NCBI RefSeq assembly: GCF_008630495.1
Contig: NZ_VWOJ01000001.1
Span: forward strand, 124,001-188,000
Direction: 5' to 3'
Length of the DNA: 64,000 nucleotides
From: Alkalicaulis satelles
GTDB lineage: Bacteria; Pseudomonadota; Alphaproteobacteria; Caulobacterales; Maricaulaceae
In this document: one piece after another, positions 16,928 through 25,096 of the stretch
Numbering within the stretch: position 1 is the stretch's first letter
Layout: every line of letters begins with the position of its first letter
Notes under the pieces: generated by a model
Databases searched by the model: none
Seen by the model: the letters and a program-made list of their open reading frames with translations, nothing else
Told to the model about the DNA's origin: nothing
Made by a program: the position numbers and the translations under genes

Positions 16928-17497
16928 TCATGCCGCGCCCTTGCGGGCCCAGCGGGCCAGACGCGCGGCCGGAGAGGCCTTGACGAATTTCTCGTAGAAA
17001 CTCCTCAGCACCCCGGCGGTTTCCTCGGTTTCCTTGCGTGCGGCGGTTTCGGCGAAGGCGCGGGCGCGCGCCTCGCGGGCCTGTCGCTCGGTATCGCTGA
17101 CCGAGAGCTCGGTTTCCACCATCACATCGCGCACATGAACATGCACGCGCCAGTGGGGGTCTCCGATGGGAATCAGAACAGTCCCGCTTTTCACAGCCAC
17201 CGGCACGCGCACTAGCGCCTCGCGCTCCTCGATCTTGATGGTGCGGATGCCGCCTTTTCGCGCATCTTCCGGCGTGATCACCAGGTCATGGCGGCGCGGG
17301 GCGTGAATGCGCAGCACCTCATAGGCCTTGAGCAGGCGCTGCAGCTTGGCGATGGTCTGGGGCGTGGACGGGGTCACGTCCGGATGAACGGTCTTGACGA
17401 GCGCACGGAAGCGGGCGCGGACTTCACTGAAGTCCTCGTCTCCATTCAGGCCGAACGCACGATACGCGGCCAGTAAGGCATCAGGCTTGGCGCTCAT
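16928..17497 (-). CDS. J-domain (DnaJ-like) protein
   Basis: A 189-residue protein with an N-terminal J-domain: AYRAFGLNG followed by RFRALVKTVHPDV, with the HPD signature at residues 38-40 that stimulates DnaK ATPase. The J-domain continues to the YEVLRIHAP region. The rest has no zinc-finger or G/F region, so it is not a full DnaJ co-chaperone. It holds a beta-rich middle (RTIKIEEREALVRVPVAV) and an Arg/Ala/Glu-rich helical stretch (about 130-160). The ATG at 17497 is chosen over one three codons upstream by fit to the domain start. It lies between the ART-like cassette and the divergent pdxH. In many alphaproteobacteria a J-domain gene neighbours pdxH and aroC. Confidence 0.8.
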   Translation of the reverse strand: MSAKPDALLAAYRAFGLNGDEDFSEVRARFRALVKTVHPDVTPSTPQTIAKLQRLLKAYEVLRIHAPRRHDLVITPEDARKGGIRTIKIEEREALVRVPVAVKSGTVLIPIGDPHWRVHVHVRDVMVETELSVSDTERQAREARARAFAETAARKETEETAGVLRSFYEKFVKASPAARLARWARKGAA

Positions 17498-17590
17498 GAT
17501 GCACACGCTAGGCTGGGACAGGTTGTCAAACGGTTGACCGGCTGAGCAGGGGGGCTAAGTCAAAGTCACCAAATGAGAAAGAGTTTTCCC

Positions 17591-18256
17591 ATGAGCGGCC
17601 GTGACGCGATCCCTCCCAGTCCTGGCGACGCCGATTACGCCCGCGAGGCGGAGGCGCCGCAGGATATCTTCACCCGTAATGACCCGTTCGCCCTGTTCGG
17701 CGAGTGGCTGGCCGAAGCGCGCAAGCGCGAGCCCAATGATCCCAACGCCATGGCGCTGGCCACCGCAGACGCCGGCGGCATGCCGGACGTACGCATGGTG
17801 CTTTTGAAGGACGTGGATGCGCGCGGGTTTGTGTTCTACACCAATACCGAGAGCGCCAAGGGCGAGCAGCTGGCCGGCAATGCCCGCGCCGCCCTGTGCT
17901 TCCACTGGAAATCCCTGCGCCGCCAGGTGCGCGTGCGCGGCGCGGTCAGCCCCGTCAGCGCCGAAGAGGCCGATGCCTATTTCGACAGCCGCGCGCGCGA
18001 CAGCCGCATCGGCGCCTGGGCCAGCGCCCAGTCGCGCCCGCTGGAAAGCCGCTTCGCGCTGGAAAAGGCGGTGGCGGCCCATACGGCGAAATATCATATC
18101 GGCCCGATCCCGCGCCCGCCCCACTGGAGCGGCTACCGCATAGCGCCGGTCCGCATTGAATTCTGGCGCGACCGGGCCTTCCGCCTGCATGACCGGATGG
18201 TGTTCGAGCGTGACCGTGAGGACACGCCCTGGCGCGTGTTGCGGCTCTACCCGTGA
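17591..18256 (+). CDS. pdxH: Pyridoxamine/pyridoxine 5'-phosphate oxidase
   Basis: FMN enzyme that oxidises pyridoxine or pyridoxamine 5'-phosphate to pyridoxal 5'-phosphate, the cofactor used by the threonine-synthase-like enzyme encoded nearby. The 221-residue protein contains the typical [13 protein letters not shown] start, FMN-binding [19 protein letters not shown] (about 70-88), [25 protein letters not shown] and the C-terminal [15 protein letters not shown]. An in-frame ATG at 17573 is also possible; 17591 is preferred because GAGAAAGAG precedes it at a suitable distance. Divergent from the J-domain gene. Confidence 0.95.
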   Translation: MSGRDAIPPSPGDADYAREAEAPQDIFTRNDPFALFGEWLAEARKREPNDPNAMALATADAGGMPDVRMVLLKDVDARGFVFYTNTESAKGEQLAGNARAALCFHWKSLRRQVRVRGAVSPVSAEEADAYFDSRARDSRIGAWASAQSRPLESRFALEKAVAAHTAKYHIGPIPRPPHWSGYRIAPVRIEFWRDRAFRLHDRMVFERDREDTPWRVLRLYP

Positions 18257-18321
18257 TCTTCATCCCCTTTGCCGCCCGCTGCGCGCTATAAGGGCGCCAA
18301 GGCTGGAAGGGGACCCAAGCG

Positions 18322-19287
18322 ATGATGAATGCTTTGAGAGTATTGCGCCACCTGATCGTCGGGTTCGCGGCCTTCGCCGCCATAGCCACGCCGATCTGGT
18401 TCGTGATTGCGGCCTTTGGCGGCAAGTTCGGCTTCTGGACGCCGATCGACGGTTTTCGCCATGTAATGGGCCTGGCGGGTCTGAATGCGCTGGACTGGTT
18501 CGGCCTGCCCGGCGGATTCGGGGGCGGATTCATCCTGCCGTTGACGGCGGGGCTGGGCTTGGCTGCGCTGATCATCGCCATCGGTTTCAGGCTGATTTTC
18601 GGGCGCGCCAATGCGCCCGGTCCTGGCGGGTATGTGGCTGGCGTGGCTGCCCTGGCGGTGGGGCTGGCGCCGCTAGTGCTGGTGACCATCGGTGCTGAAC
18701 AGCGCGCAGGCATACCACCCATCCACGACATCACGACAGATACGGTCAATCCGCCGCAATTCACCGCCGCCCTGATCGAGCGGCGCGGTGAAAACGCCAA
18801 TCCGGTGGACTATCACGCCAAGACCGACCCGCGCTCGGGCCGCCCGCTGCCGGAGGTGCAGGCCGAAGCCTATCCTGACATCGCGCCCTTCTATACCGAG
18901 GCTGAACCGGTGCTGGCCTACCGCGCGGCTCTGGGCGCAGCGCGCGACAAGGGCTGGCGGGTCTCCACCGCATCCGAAGCTGCGCTGATGTTCGAGGCAC
19001 AGGCGGTGACGTTCTGGTTCGGCTTCGTTGATGATGTGGTGGTGCGCGTGAGCGCCCATGAGGACGGGGCGCGGGTAGATGCGCGGTCGGTCTCGCGGGT
19101 GGGAGTGTCGGATCTGGGCGCCAATGCAGCGCGCTTGCGGGCCTTCTTCGCCACGCTGGAAGCGAGCCTGGGATACAGTGAAGAGGAACCTGATTTGCCG
19201 GTCCCGGCTGAAGAGGGCGACGGCGCGCCAGAGCCTGAGGTCGGGTCTGAATCCTGGCCTGAACCAGCTGACGATCACGAAGGTTGA
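18322..19287 (+). CDS. DUF1499 domain membrane protein
   Basis: A 321-residue protein with three hydrophobic segments in its first 130 residues (about 11-32, 70-92 and 103-125), followed by a soluble DUF1499 domain. The domain is recognised by PPIHDITTDTVNPPQF (about 133-148) and DARSVSRVGVSDLGANAARLRAF near 250-272. The C-terminus is acidic (EEPDLPVPAEEGDG and on). DUF1499 has no established biochemical role; the protein is probably inner-membrane anchored. GGAAGGGGACC precedes the double ATG at 18322/18325. It lies between pdxH and murD in the same direction with gaps of 65 and 73 bases and may share their transcript. Confidence 0.8.
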   Translation: MMNALRVLRHLIVGFAAFAAIATPIWFVIAAFGGKFGFWTPIDGFRHVMGLAGLNALDWFGLPGGFGGGFILPLTAGLGLAALIIAIGFRLIFGRANAPGPGGYVAGVAALAVGLAPLVLVTIGAEQRAGIPPIHDITTDTVNPPQFTAALIERRGENANPVDYHAKTDPRSGRPLPEVQAEAYPDIAPFYTEAEPVLAYRAALGAARDKGWRVSTASEAALMFEAQAVTFWFGFVDDVVVRVSAHEDGARVDARSVSRVGVSDLGANAARLRAFFATLEASLGYSEEEPDLPVPAEEGDGAPEPEVGSESWPEPADDHEG

Positions 19288-19360
19288 GCCGCGCGACGCG
19301 CTTGCGCGCCTGCGCGAAACACGCTTGCCTTGAGCCGTCTAGGCTAGGGATCACAGGCGC

Positions 19361-20686
19361 ATGCGTACGGGACGGTTCAGCGAGTATGACACGGTCCTGG
19401 TCTGGGGCTATGGCAAGGAGGGCCGGGCCGTGCTCGCGCTCGCCCGCGCTGAAGCCCCCGGAGTGAAGCTCACGGTCATTGACCGCGCCGCGCCGGAGGA
19501 TATGCCTGATGGCGTCGCCCATATCGCCGAAGACGGGCTGGATGCTGCTGTGCGCGCGGGCGGGCGGGTGCTGCTGGTCAAGAGCCCGGGCGTGCCGCTC
19601 TATCACCCGCGCCTGGACGCGGCGCTGCGCGCAGGCGCGCATCTGACCAGCCAGACCAATCTGTGGTTCGCGCGCAAGCCCGCCGCCCAGCGCGTGCTGG
19701 CGATCACCGGCACCAAGGGCAAGTCCACCGCCAGCGCGCTTTTGCACCATATGCTGAACGCCATCGGCGAGGACGCCGCGCTGGCGGGCAATATCGGCGA
19801 TCCGGTGATCGAGACGCCGCCGGATGCGCCCGCCGTGGTGCTGGAGCTGTCGAGCTATCAGTGCGCCGATCTGGTCCACGGGCCCGATTATGGCGTGGTG
19901 CTCAACCTGATGCGCGAACACATACCCTGGCATGGCTCGCTGGAGGCCTATCAGCGCGACAAGACGCGGCTCATCAGCCTGGACCCCAATACCCGCGCGG
20001 TCCTCAATGCCGGCGATTCCAATCTCGCCGCGCGCTTTTCGGCCCGGCCCAATACGCTCTGGTTCAATACGCCCGAGGGCTTCCACGCGCCGGGCGGCGT
20101 GATCCATTTTGGAGATGAGACCTGGGGGCCGGTCCCGTCCGTGCCCGGGCCGCACAATGCGCTCAACGCCTGTGCGGGGCTGACCATCATCGCCGATATG
20201 GGGCTGGATGCGCGCGCTGCGTTCGACAGCCTTTCGGGCTTTCACGGTCTGCCCCACCGGCTGCAGACGGTGGCGGTGAAGGGGGCGGTGCGCTTTGTCG
20301 ACGATTCTCTGGCCACCACGCCGGAATCACTCCTCCTGGCGCTGGACGCCTTTCCCGGTGAGGACGTGGCGCTGATCCTGGGCGGGGAGGAGCGCGAGCA
20401 GGATTATGAGGGCCTGGCCGCCGCCCTGGAGCGCCATGAGCGCATCCGCGCCATCGTGACCATACCGGAGAACGGCCCGCGCATCGCCGCCGCGCTGGCG
20501 GGCGGGCGTCATGCGGGCGTGGTGACGTACGAAGAGGATTTCGAGGCGGCCGTCGCGCGCGCTGCCGCCTCGCTAACATCCGGCGTGGTCCTCTTGTCCC
20601 CCGCCGCTCCCCGCGGGCGCCAGTTCACGGTGTTCGGCGCGCGCGGGCGGGCGTTCGCCGCGGCGGCGCAGGCGCTGGCGGGTTAG
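19361..20686 (+). CDS. murD2: MurD2-type UDP-N-acetylmuramoyl-L-alanine--L-glutamate ligase
   Basis: A 441-residue Mur ligase that would add glutamate to UDP-MurNAc-L-Ala with ATP in the cytoplasm. The N-terminal Rossmann-like part has VWGYGKEGRA (14-23), and the ATP P-loop is TGTKGKST (116-123), followed by ELSSYQ and NLMREH. It lies outside any division-and-cell-wall cluster (no mraY, ftsW or murG here). The W-G-x-G-x-E-G-R-A start resembles the MurD2 group that uses L-Glu and works with the epimerase MurL. A MurL-like gene is present at 62313-63656 in this window, which supports MurD2 over canonical MurD. The distinction from a D-Glu-adding MurD is inference. Its end overlaps the convergent PLP-enzyme gene by four bases. 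Confidence 0.75.
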   Translation: MRTGRFSEYDTVLVWGYGKEGRAVLALARAEAPGVKLTVIDRAAPEDMPDGVAHIAEDGLDAAVRAGGRVLLVKSPGVPLYHPRLDAALRAGAHLTSQTNLWFARKPAAQRVLAITGTKGKSTASALLHHMLNAIGEDAALAGNIGDPVIETPPDAPAVVLELSSYQCADLVHGPDYGVVLNLMREHIPWHGSLEAYQRDKTRLISLDPNTRAVLNAGDSNLAARFSARPNTLWFNTPEGFHAPGGVIHFGDETWGPVPSVPGPHNALNACAGLTIIADMGLDARAAFDSLSGFHGLPHRLQTVAVKGAVRFVDDSLATTPESLLLALDAFPGEDVALILGGEEREQDYEGLAAALERHERIRAIVTIPENGPRIAAALAGGRHAGVVTYEEDFEAAVARAAASLTSGVVLLSPAAPRGRQFTVFGARGRAFAAAAQALAG

Positions 20687-21921
20687 CCCTCCAGCATCGC
20701 CCGCGTGACCGGCTTCGTCCGGTCGAGATCGCGCACCCGCTCGGGCAGGGGGTATTTGAGGCCCGAGCCGCAATTGAACACGACACAGCGCGCATCGGCC
20801 TCCACCAGCCCGCGCCGGCGGGCCTCAGCGATGGCGGCCATGGCGGCTGCGCCTTCAGGGCAGAGCAACAGCCCATCCACGATCCCGCACAAGGCGCGCA
20901 CCCGTTCAATATCATCCTCGCTGACCGCCAGCGCCGCTCCGCCGCTGGCGCGCACGGCGCGCAGGATCAGGAAATCGCCGATGGCCTTGGGCACGCGGAT
21001 CCCCGCCGCCAGCGTGGCGGCGTCCAGCCATTCGGGTGCATGCTCCTCGCCCGCCTCGAAGGCGCGCACGATAGGGGCGCAGCCCTCAGCCTGGACGGCG
21101 AACATTTTCGGCCTTTCAGAGCCGATCCAGCCCAGCGCCTCCATCTCGTCGAACGCCTTCCACATGCCGATCAGTCCGGTGCCGCCGCCGGTGGGGTAGA
21201 AGATCGCATCGGGCAGGGTCCAGCCCAGCTGGCAAGCCAGCTCGATCCCCATCGTCTTCTTGCCCTCGATCCGGTAGGGCTCCTTCAGGGTAGAGACGTC
21301 AAACCAGCCCATCTCCTCTTTCAGGGCGCCCACCAGCGCGCCGCACTGATGGATCAGGCCGTTGACCCGGAACACATGCCCGCCCTGGGCGGCGATCTCG
21401 TGCACATTCACCTCGGGGGTGTCTGCGGGGCAGAAGGACCAGGTCTGCATCCCCGCCCGCGCGCCATAGGCCGCCAGCGCCGCGCCCGCATTGCCATTGG
21501 TGGGCATGGCCATGGACGTGACGCCAAACCGGCGCGCCATGGACACCGCCAGCGCCAGCCCGCGCGCCTTGAAACTGCCCGTGGGCAACCGCCCCTCATC
21601 CTTGACCAGAAGCTGGCCTGCCAGCCCCAGCTGGTGCGCCGAATGGGGCGTTTCGATCAGCGGCGTATCCACTTCGCCCAGGCTGGTGACATGGTCGTCG
21701 TCCGCCACAGGCAGCAGCTCGCGCCATTTCCAGAAGCCGGGATGGGTGAGCCGATTGCGCGCAGCGATGGCGTCGCGGTCGGCGGTGCGCTTGAGGGCTT
21801 CGAGATCATAACGCGCCAGCAGCGGCCAGCCCTTAGGTGACAGATTATGGGCCCGGCCAGCGTCCACGCGCGCGCCGGTCATGGAGCATTCCAGGTGGGT
21901 AAAGGCGTTGAGGGCGGTCAC
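20683..21921 (-). CDS. Threonine-synthase-like PLP enzyme
   Basis: A fold-type II PLP enzyme of about 412 residues resembling threonine synthase of the thermophile/plant type, which converts O-phosphohomoserine to threonine. The PLP lysine is in GSFKARG (Lys118 from this start). The phosphate-binding loop is PTGGGTGLIG, and the N-terminal Cys-containing lid (THLECSMTGAR) plus HNLSPKGWPLLARYDLE fit threonine synthases. The start is uncertain: a GTG at 21921 (VTALNAFTHLEC) fits where homologues seem to begin, but the frame is open to 21987 and no ribosome site is clear. It is convergent with murD2 and could instead be a related diaminopropionate- or cysteate-type synthase. Confidence 0.75.
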   Translation of the reverse strand: MTALNAFTHLECSMTGARVDAGRAHNLSPKGWPLLARYDLEALKRTADRDAIAARNRLTHPGFWKWRELLPVADDDHVTSLGEVDTPLIETPHSAHQLGLAGQLLVKDEGRLPTGSFKARGLALAVSMARRFGVTSMAMPTNGNAGAALAAYGARAGMQTWSFCPADTPEVNVHEIAAQGGHVFRVNGLIHQCGALVGALKEEMGWFDVSTLKEPYRIEGKKTMGIELACQLGWTLPDAIFYPTGGGTGLIGMWKAFDEMEALGWIGSERPKMFAVQAEGCAPIVRAFEAGEEHAPEWLDAATLAAGIRVPKAIGDFLILRAVRASGGAALAVSEDDIERVRALCGIVDGLLLCPEGAAAMAAIAEARRRGLVEADARCVVFNCGSGLKYPLPERVRDLDRTKPVTRAMLEG

Positions 21922-22004
21922 GTCAGGGCGCGCTCCGGATGCAGGGCCAGGAAGCGTGGAGCCTATGGCGTGGAGGCGTTGAGGCAAGCCGGGCTGTCAG
22001 CGCC

Positions 22005-22607
22005 TTACTCGGTTTGCGTCAGCCCGTAGGCTTCAAAGGCGCGCTCCAGATAGCGCGGGCCGCAGCCAAAGCCGGCATGCAGGCCGCGCAAGTAAGACCT
22101 GCGCTTCAGCGCCAGTTCGCGCTCGGTGCGTGCGGCGCTTTCGATCTCGCTGGCCCGGCCCACAAAACGCACCACAGGACGGATCGGGTTCAGGCTGACG
22201 ATCAAAGAGCGGTACTGGTCGCGCGCCAGATCAGGCGCATCGGCGGCCAGATCCCGGCTGCGCTCGGCCAGGGTGGGGTCGTCCTCGTCGGTTTCTTCTT
22301 CAACTTCGGACGGCGGCGCCTCGCGGTCGGGGCCCAGCACCACGGTCAGCCGGGCGATGTCGCGCGCCGTGGTCGAACAGGTGCGCCGCGCGCCCTTGCC
22401 GCCATAAGGGGTGGGTACGGTGTCGTCGCCCTCATCGACCCGGATGGCGCCGGGACGTTCGCGCGGCAGGCCGATGGCGTCGGCGCCCGCCTCGCGCGTA
22501 TCGGTGACCATGACGTCCATCCCGTCCGTGGCCCGGTTGACACAGCCCCCGGCGGCCAGAAGGCCAGCGCAGGCAAGGGTCGAAATGAGGGTGTTGCGCG
22601 TGATCAT
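22005..22607 (-). CDS. Predicted lipoprotein of unknown function
   Basis: A 200-residue protein with a type II signal peptide: basic MITRN, a hydrophobic stretch and lipobox LAAGGC with Cys22 as the acylation site. The mature region is polar, with an acidic patch (EVEEETDEDD) and a Cys pair (CSTTARD near 78 and GFGCGP near 182). I recognise no domain. It lies between the PLP-enzyme gene and tRNA-Lys on the minus strand. Confidence 0.65.
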   Translation of the reverse strand: MITRNTLISTLACAGLLAAGGCVNRATDGMDVMVTDTREAGADAIGLPRERPGAIRVDEGDDTVPTPYGGKGARRTCSTTARDIARLTVVLGPDREAPPSEVEEETDEDDPTLAERSRDLAADAPDLARDQYRSLIVSLNPIRPVVRFVGRASEIESAARTERELALKRRSYLRGLHAGFGCGPRYLERAFEAYGLTQTE

Positions 22608-22735
22608 GGACGTGATCTTACAGCGTTGAATCCGGCAAGAGAAAGGCGTGAAAAATCATGCTGCGGGTGCGGCGCCGGAACGCTTGACCAGGCGCAGGGG
22701 CGCCTATAGGTTCCGCGCCTCTCCCGAAGGGGTCA

Positions 22736-22811
22736 GAGCCGATAGCTCAGCTGGTAGAGCAACTGACTTTTAATCAGTAGGTCCAGGGTTCGAATCCCTG
22801 TCGGCTCACCA
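22736..22811 (+). tRNA. tRNA-Lys (anticodon TTT)
   Basis: A 76-base cloverleaf: acceptor GAGCCGA pairs with TCGGCTC, discriminator A, encoded CCA. The D-arm reads AGCTCAGCTGGTAGAGC. The anticodon stem ACTGA/TCAGT closes the loop CTTTTAA, with anticodon TTT at 22769-22771. The T-arm is CAGGGTTCGAATCCCTG. All stems pair without mismatches. Confidence 0.97.
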
Positions 22812-23207
22812 AGTTTTTCAATCATTTAAGTCCGATAGCCGAGGAACGGATCAGGTGCGGTTCGATACGCTGGGTATCGAATTCGACCCGCTATGTTTTC
22901 GGCTCCTTCTGATGGCGCCGCCTCTGCGATGCGCGCCGCCACATCTTCTGCTTGCGGACGCCGGAGCCGATCCCGAATTCGTTTCTCCACCTCATTCCCG
23001 AGTCCCCCGGGAAACGCCTTCGGCTTGTTTCGCAGGCGCGCAAAACGGCGCCCCTCAAGCAATCTCCAAATACGTAATCATTGTTTATTTAACGAGCGCC
23101 GTTTACTTTATAACATTTCCTTGAATTTTATTGCTTCTTCCGTCTAGTGTTAACCATCGGAGTCGGATTTGATCCGGTAAAAAACAAGAGAACTGGGGAG
23201 GAATTTC
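22812..23207. other. Non-coding gap downstream of tRNA-Lys, AT-rich in its second half
   Basis: About 400 bases with no convincing gene. A hairpin TTCGATAC-N5-GTATCGAA lies at 22861-22881. The right half is strongly AT-rich (18 of 60 bases are G/C at 23081-23140, 30%) in a GC-rich genome, and probably carries the promoter of the small membrane protein that follows. An octamer TTAACCAT at 23150-23157 equals the CtrA half-site described in Caulobacter. A short minus-strand frame at 22826-23062 has no recognisable product and is not called. No repeat of the tRNA 3' end marking an integrated element was seen in the window. Confidence 0.5.
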
Positions 23208-23528
23208 ATGTCTATAGCCAAGATCGTCTGGGCCGTCAGCATACTCGCGGCGCTCGTGTTCGCCTTTGTCAGCTTCGAATATGCCGGCGCCATCCTGGCC
23301 GTGCTGGGTCTGGCGAGCGGCTATTTCGTATCCGCCGACCACCGCCGCGGCCTGCTTGTTGCGGCGATTTTCCTGCTGTTGGGCCATGAAGCGCTCGGCG
23401 CCATTCCGGTGCTCGGCGAGCATCTGAACGCCATTCTTGGCAGCTATTCCAACGTGCTGTCGGCGGCCTGCGTGACTGTGATCGTGGTGGTCACCGTCCA
23501 GCGCCTGATGCCCGCCAAGAGCGAATGA
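23208..23528 (+). CDS. Small integral membrane protein
   Basis: A 106-residue hydrophobic protein with three to four predicted membrane segments (about 5-20, 24-42, 48-66 and 82-100) and a short basic C-terminus (QRLMPAKSE). There is no recognisable domain. A strong ribosome site (GGGGAGG, ending eight bases before ATG), an AT-rich upstream region with a CtrA-type TTAACCAT, and a hairpin after the stop mark it as a genuine single-gene transcript. The function is unknown; cell-cycle control by CtrA is only suggested by the half-site. Confidence 0.7.
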   Translation: MSIAKIVWAVSILAALVFAFVSFEYAGAILAVLGLASGYFVSADHRRGLLVAAIFLLLGHEALGAIPVLGEHLNAILGSYSNVLSAACVTVIVVVTVQRLMPAKSE

Positions 23529-23552
23529 CCCCTTAGCATTTGCTGGTGATCC

Positions 23553-23590
23553 GGCAGGCCCCGTTTGCAACACAGCAGGCGGGGCCTGTT
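23553..23590 (+). terminator. Hairpin after the small membrane protein
   Basis: CAGGCCCCG (23553-23561) pairs perfectly with CGGGGCCTG (23578-23586) across a 16-base loop, followed by TTGATT. The stem is strong but the T-tract is poor, so termination is likely but not certain. Confidence 0.5.
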
Positions 23591-23663
23591 GATTCACAAG
23601 GGCCGGCAAACCGGGGCTCAGGAGATCGTTTGAACCAAAACTCCGCCCCGGCCCGCTGCCTGT

Positions 23664-24533
23664 CTATTCGCCCTTGGCCGCGTTCAGCCTTGCGATCAGG
23701 CTGGAGGTGTCCCAGCGGCCGCCGCCCATGGACTGGATCTCGGCGTAGAACTGGTCGACCAGGGCCGTGACGGGCAGGTGCGCGCCATTGGCGCGGGCTT
23801 CCTCCAGCGCAATGCGCAGATCCTTGCGCATCCAGTCCACCGCAAAGCCGAAATTGAATTCGCCCTGCGCCATGGTCTGCCAGCGATTGTCCATCTGCCA
23901 GCTCTGGGCGGCGCCCTTGGAGACCGCGTTGATGACGGTTTCGGCGTCGAGCCCGGCGGCCTCGGCGAAGTGCAGGCCTTCGGCGAGGCCCTGAACCAGG
24001 CCGGCAATGCAGATCTGGTTGACCATCTTGACCAGCTGGCCTGCGCCCGCCGGTCCGGCATGGACCATGGACTTGGCGTAGGCCGCCATCACAGGCCCGG
24101 CGGCGGCGAAGGCGGCGTCAGACCCGCCGCACATGATGGAAAGCTGACCGTTTTCCGCGCCCGCCTGACCGCCCGAGACCGGCGCGTCCAGCCAGAGCAG
24201 GCCGCGCTGCGCGCACGCCGCATCCAGCTCGCGCGCCAGCGCCGCCGAGGCGGTGGTGTGATCGACGAGCGCCGCCCCCGGCTTCATGTGATCAAGCACC
24301 GTGACGGCTACGGCGCGCACATCAGGATCATCGCCCAGGCACATGAAGACGAAGTCGGCGCCGCCTACAGCATTTGCAGGCGTATCCGCCGCCGCACCGG
24401 GGTGCGCCTGCGTCCAGGCGTCCGACTTGGCGCGGGTGCGGTTCCAGACGCGGACCTGATGGCCTTTCGAGGCCAGATGGCCGGCCATGGGAAAGCCCAT
24501 TACGCCGAGCCCGAGGAATGCTGCATGCGCCAT
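23664..24533 (-). CDS. 3-hydroxyisobutyrate dehydrogenase-family NAD(P) oxidoreductase
   Basis: A 289-residue beta-hydroxyacid dehydrogenase. The Rossmann nucleotide-binding loop GLGVMGFPMAGHL is at 8-20, the substrate-binding DAPVSGGQAGAENGQLSIM near 116-134, and the catalytic Lys within GAGQLVKMVNQ near 169. The C-terminal helical domain is complete (WMRKDLRIALEEA). Family substrates include 3-hydroxyisobutyrate, tartronate semialdehyde and 2-hydroxy-3-oxopropionate, and this one cannot be assigned. It starts three bases after the stop of a flavin reductase gene on the same strand, so the two are co-transcribed. Confidence 0.88.
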   Translation of the reverse strand: MAHAAFLGLGVMGFPMAGHLASKGHQVRVWNRTRAKSDAWTQAHPGAAADTPANAVGGADFVFMCLGDDPDVRAVAVTVLDHMKPGAALVDHTTASAALARELDAACAQRGLLWLDAPVSGGQAGAENGQLSIMCGGSDAAFAAAGPVMAAYAKSMVHAGPAGAGQLVKMVNQICIAGLVQGLAEGLHFAEAAGLDAETVINAVSKGAAQSWQMDNRWQTMAQGEFNFGFAVDWMRKDLRIALEEARANGAHLPVTALVDQFYAEIQSMGGGRWDTSSLIARLNAAKGE

Positions 24534-24536
24534 CGT

Positions 24537-25007
24537 TCACCCTGCCTGCGAATAGCCTGACTGATGGAAGACCAGGGCCGGAGCCGCGCGCGGCGCATCG
24601 AAAGCCGTCACCTCGCCCAGGATGATCATGTGGTCGCCGCCAGGATGCACCGCGACGCGCGTGCATTCAAACCGCGCGATTGCGCCTTCCACCAGCGGCG
24701 CGCCATGAGCGCCGGGCGTCCAGCGCGCGCCTGCAGCGTCCATATCGTCATCCAGCGCGCACGCCGCCGACAGCCCGGCCTGGTCGCCCGCAAGCACGTT
24801 GATGGCGTAATGCTCTGCGGCCAGGAAAGCGCCATAGCGCAGGCTGTCGCGCGCCAGCGACCACAGCACCAGGCGCGGAGACAGCGACACGCTGGCGAAG
24901 GAGTTGATGGTCATGGCCCGCCCTTGTCCATCCTCGGTTCGGGTGACCAGCGCCACGCCGGTGGGAAAGCGCGCCAGCGCGTCACGATAGGCCCGTTCGG
25001 TACTCAA
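24537..25007 (-). CDS. Flavin reductase-family protein (TTG start)
   Basis: A 156-residue FMN-binding split-barrel protein of the HpaC/flavin-reductase type, which uses NAD(P)H to supply reduced flavin to a monooxygenase. Family marks are ALARFPTGVALVTR at the N-terminus, MTINSFASVSLSPRLVLWSL (flavin site), YAINVLAGDQ and GGDHMIILGEV. No ATG lies at the family start. A TTG at 25007 follows AAGGAG with seven bases between, which fixes the start; the open frame to 25070 is unlike the family. No partner monooxygenase gene is adjacent. It forms a pair with the downstream dehydrogenase and is divergent from motB. Confidence 0.85.
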   Translation of the reverse strand: MSTERAYRDALARFPTGVALVTRTEDGQGRAMTINSFASVSLSPRLVLWSLARDSLRYGAFLAAEHYAINVLAGDQAGLSAACALDDDMDAAGARWTPGAHGAPLVEGAIARFECTRVAVHPGGDHMIILGEVTAFDAPRAAPALVFHQSGYSQAG

Positions 25008-25096
25008 AATGCGGCTCCTTGGCCTTTGGGGAAACCCCGCCTTAACCCTGACGCGGCATGATGGGCGCAAACATAATACGCCTTGGGTGGGTGGAA

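Noticed and set aside
18761-20257. A 498-codon minus-strand frame opposite the DUF1499 and murD2 genes
   Set aside because: Composition-driven antisense frame; both real genes on the plus strand are supported by family motifs.
22736-22811. tRNA-Lys as attachment site of an integrated element
   Set aside because: No integrase gene and no repeat of the tRNA 3' end are found in the flanking sequence of the window.
22826-23062. A 78-codon minus-strand frame after tRNA-Lys
   Set aside because: No recognisable product, no ribosome site, and it ends in the AT-rich gap; treated as non-coding.
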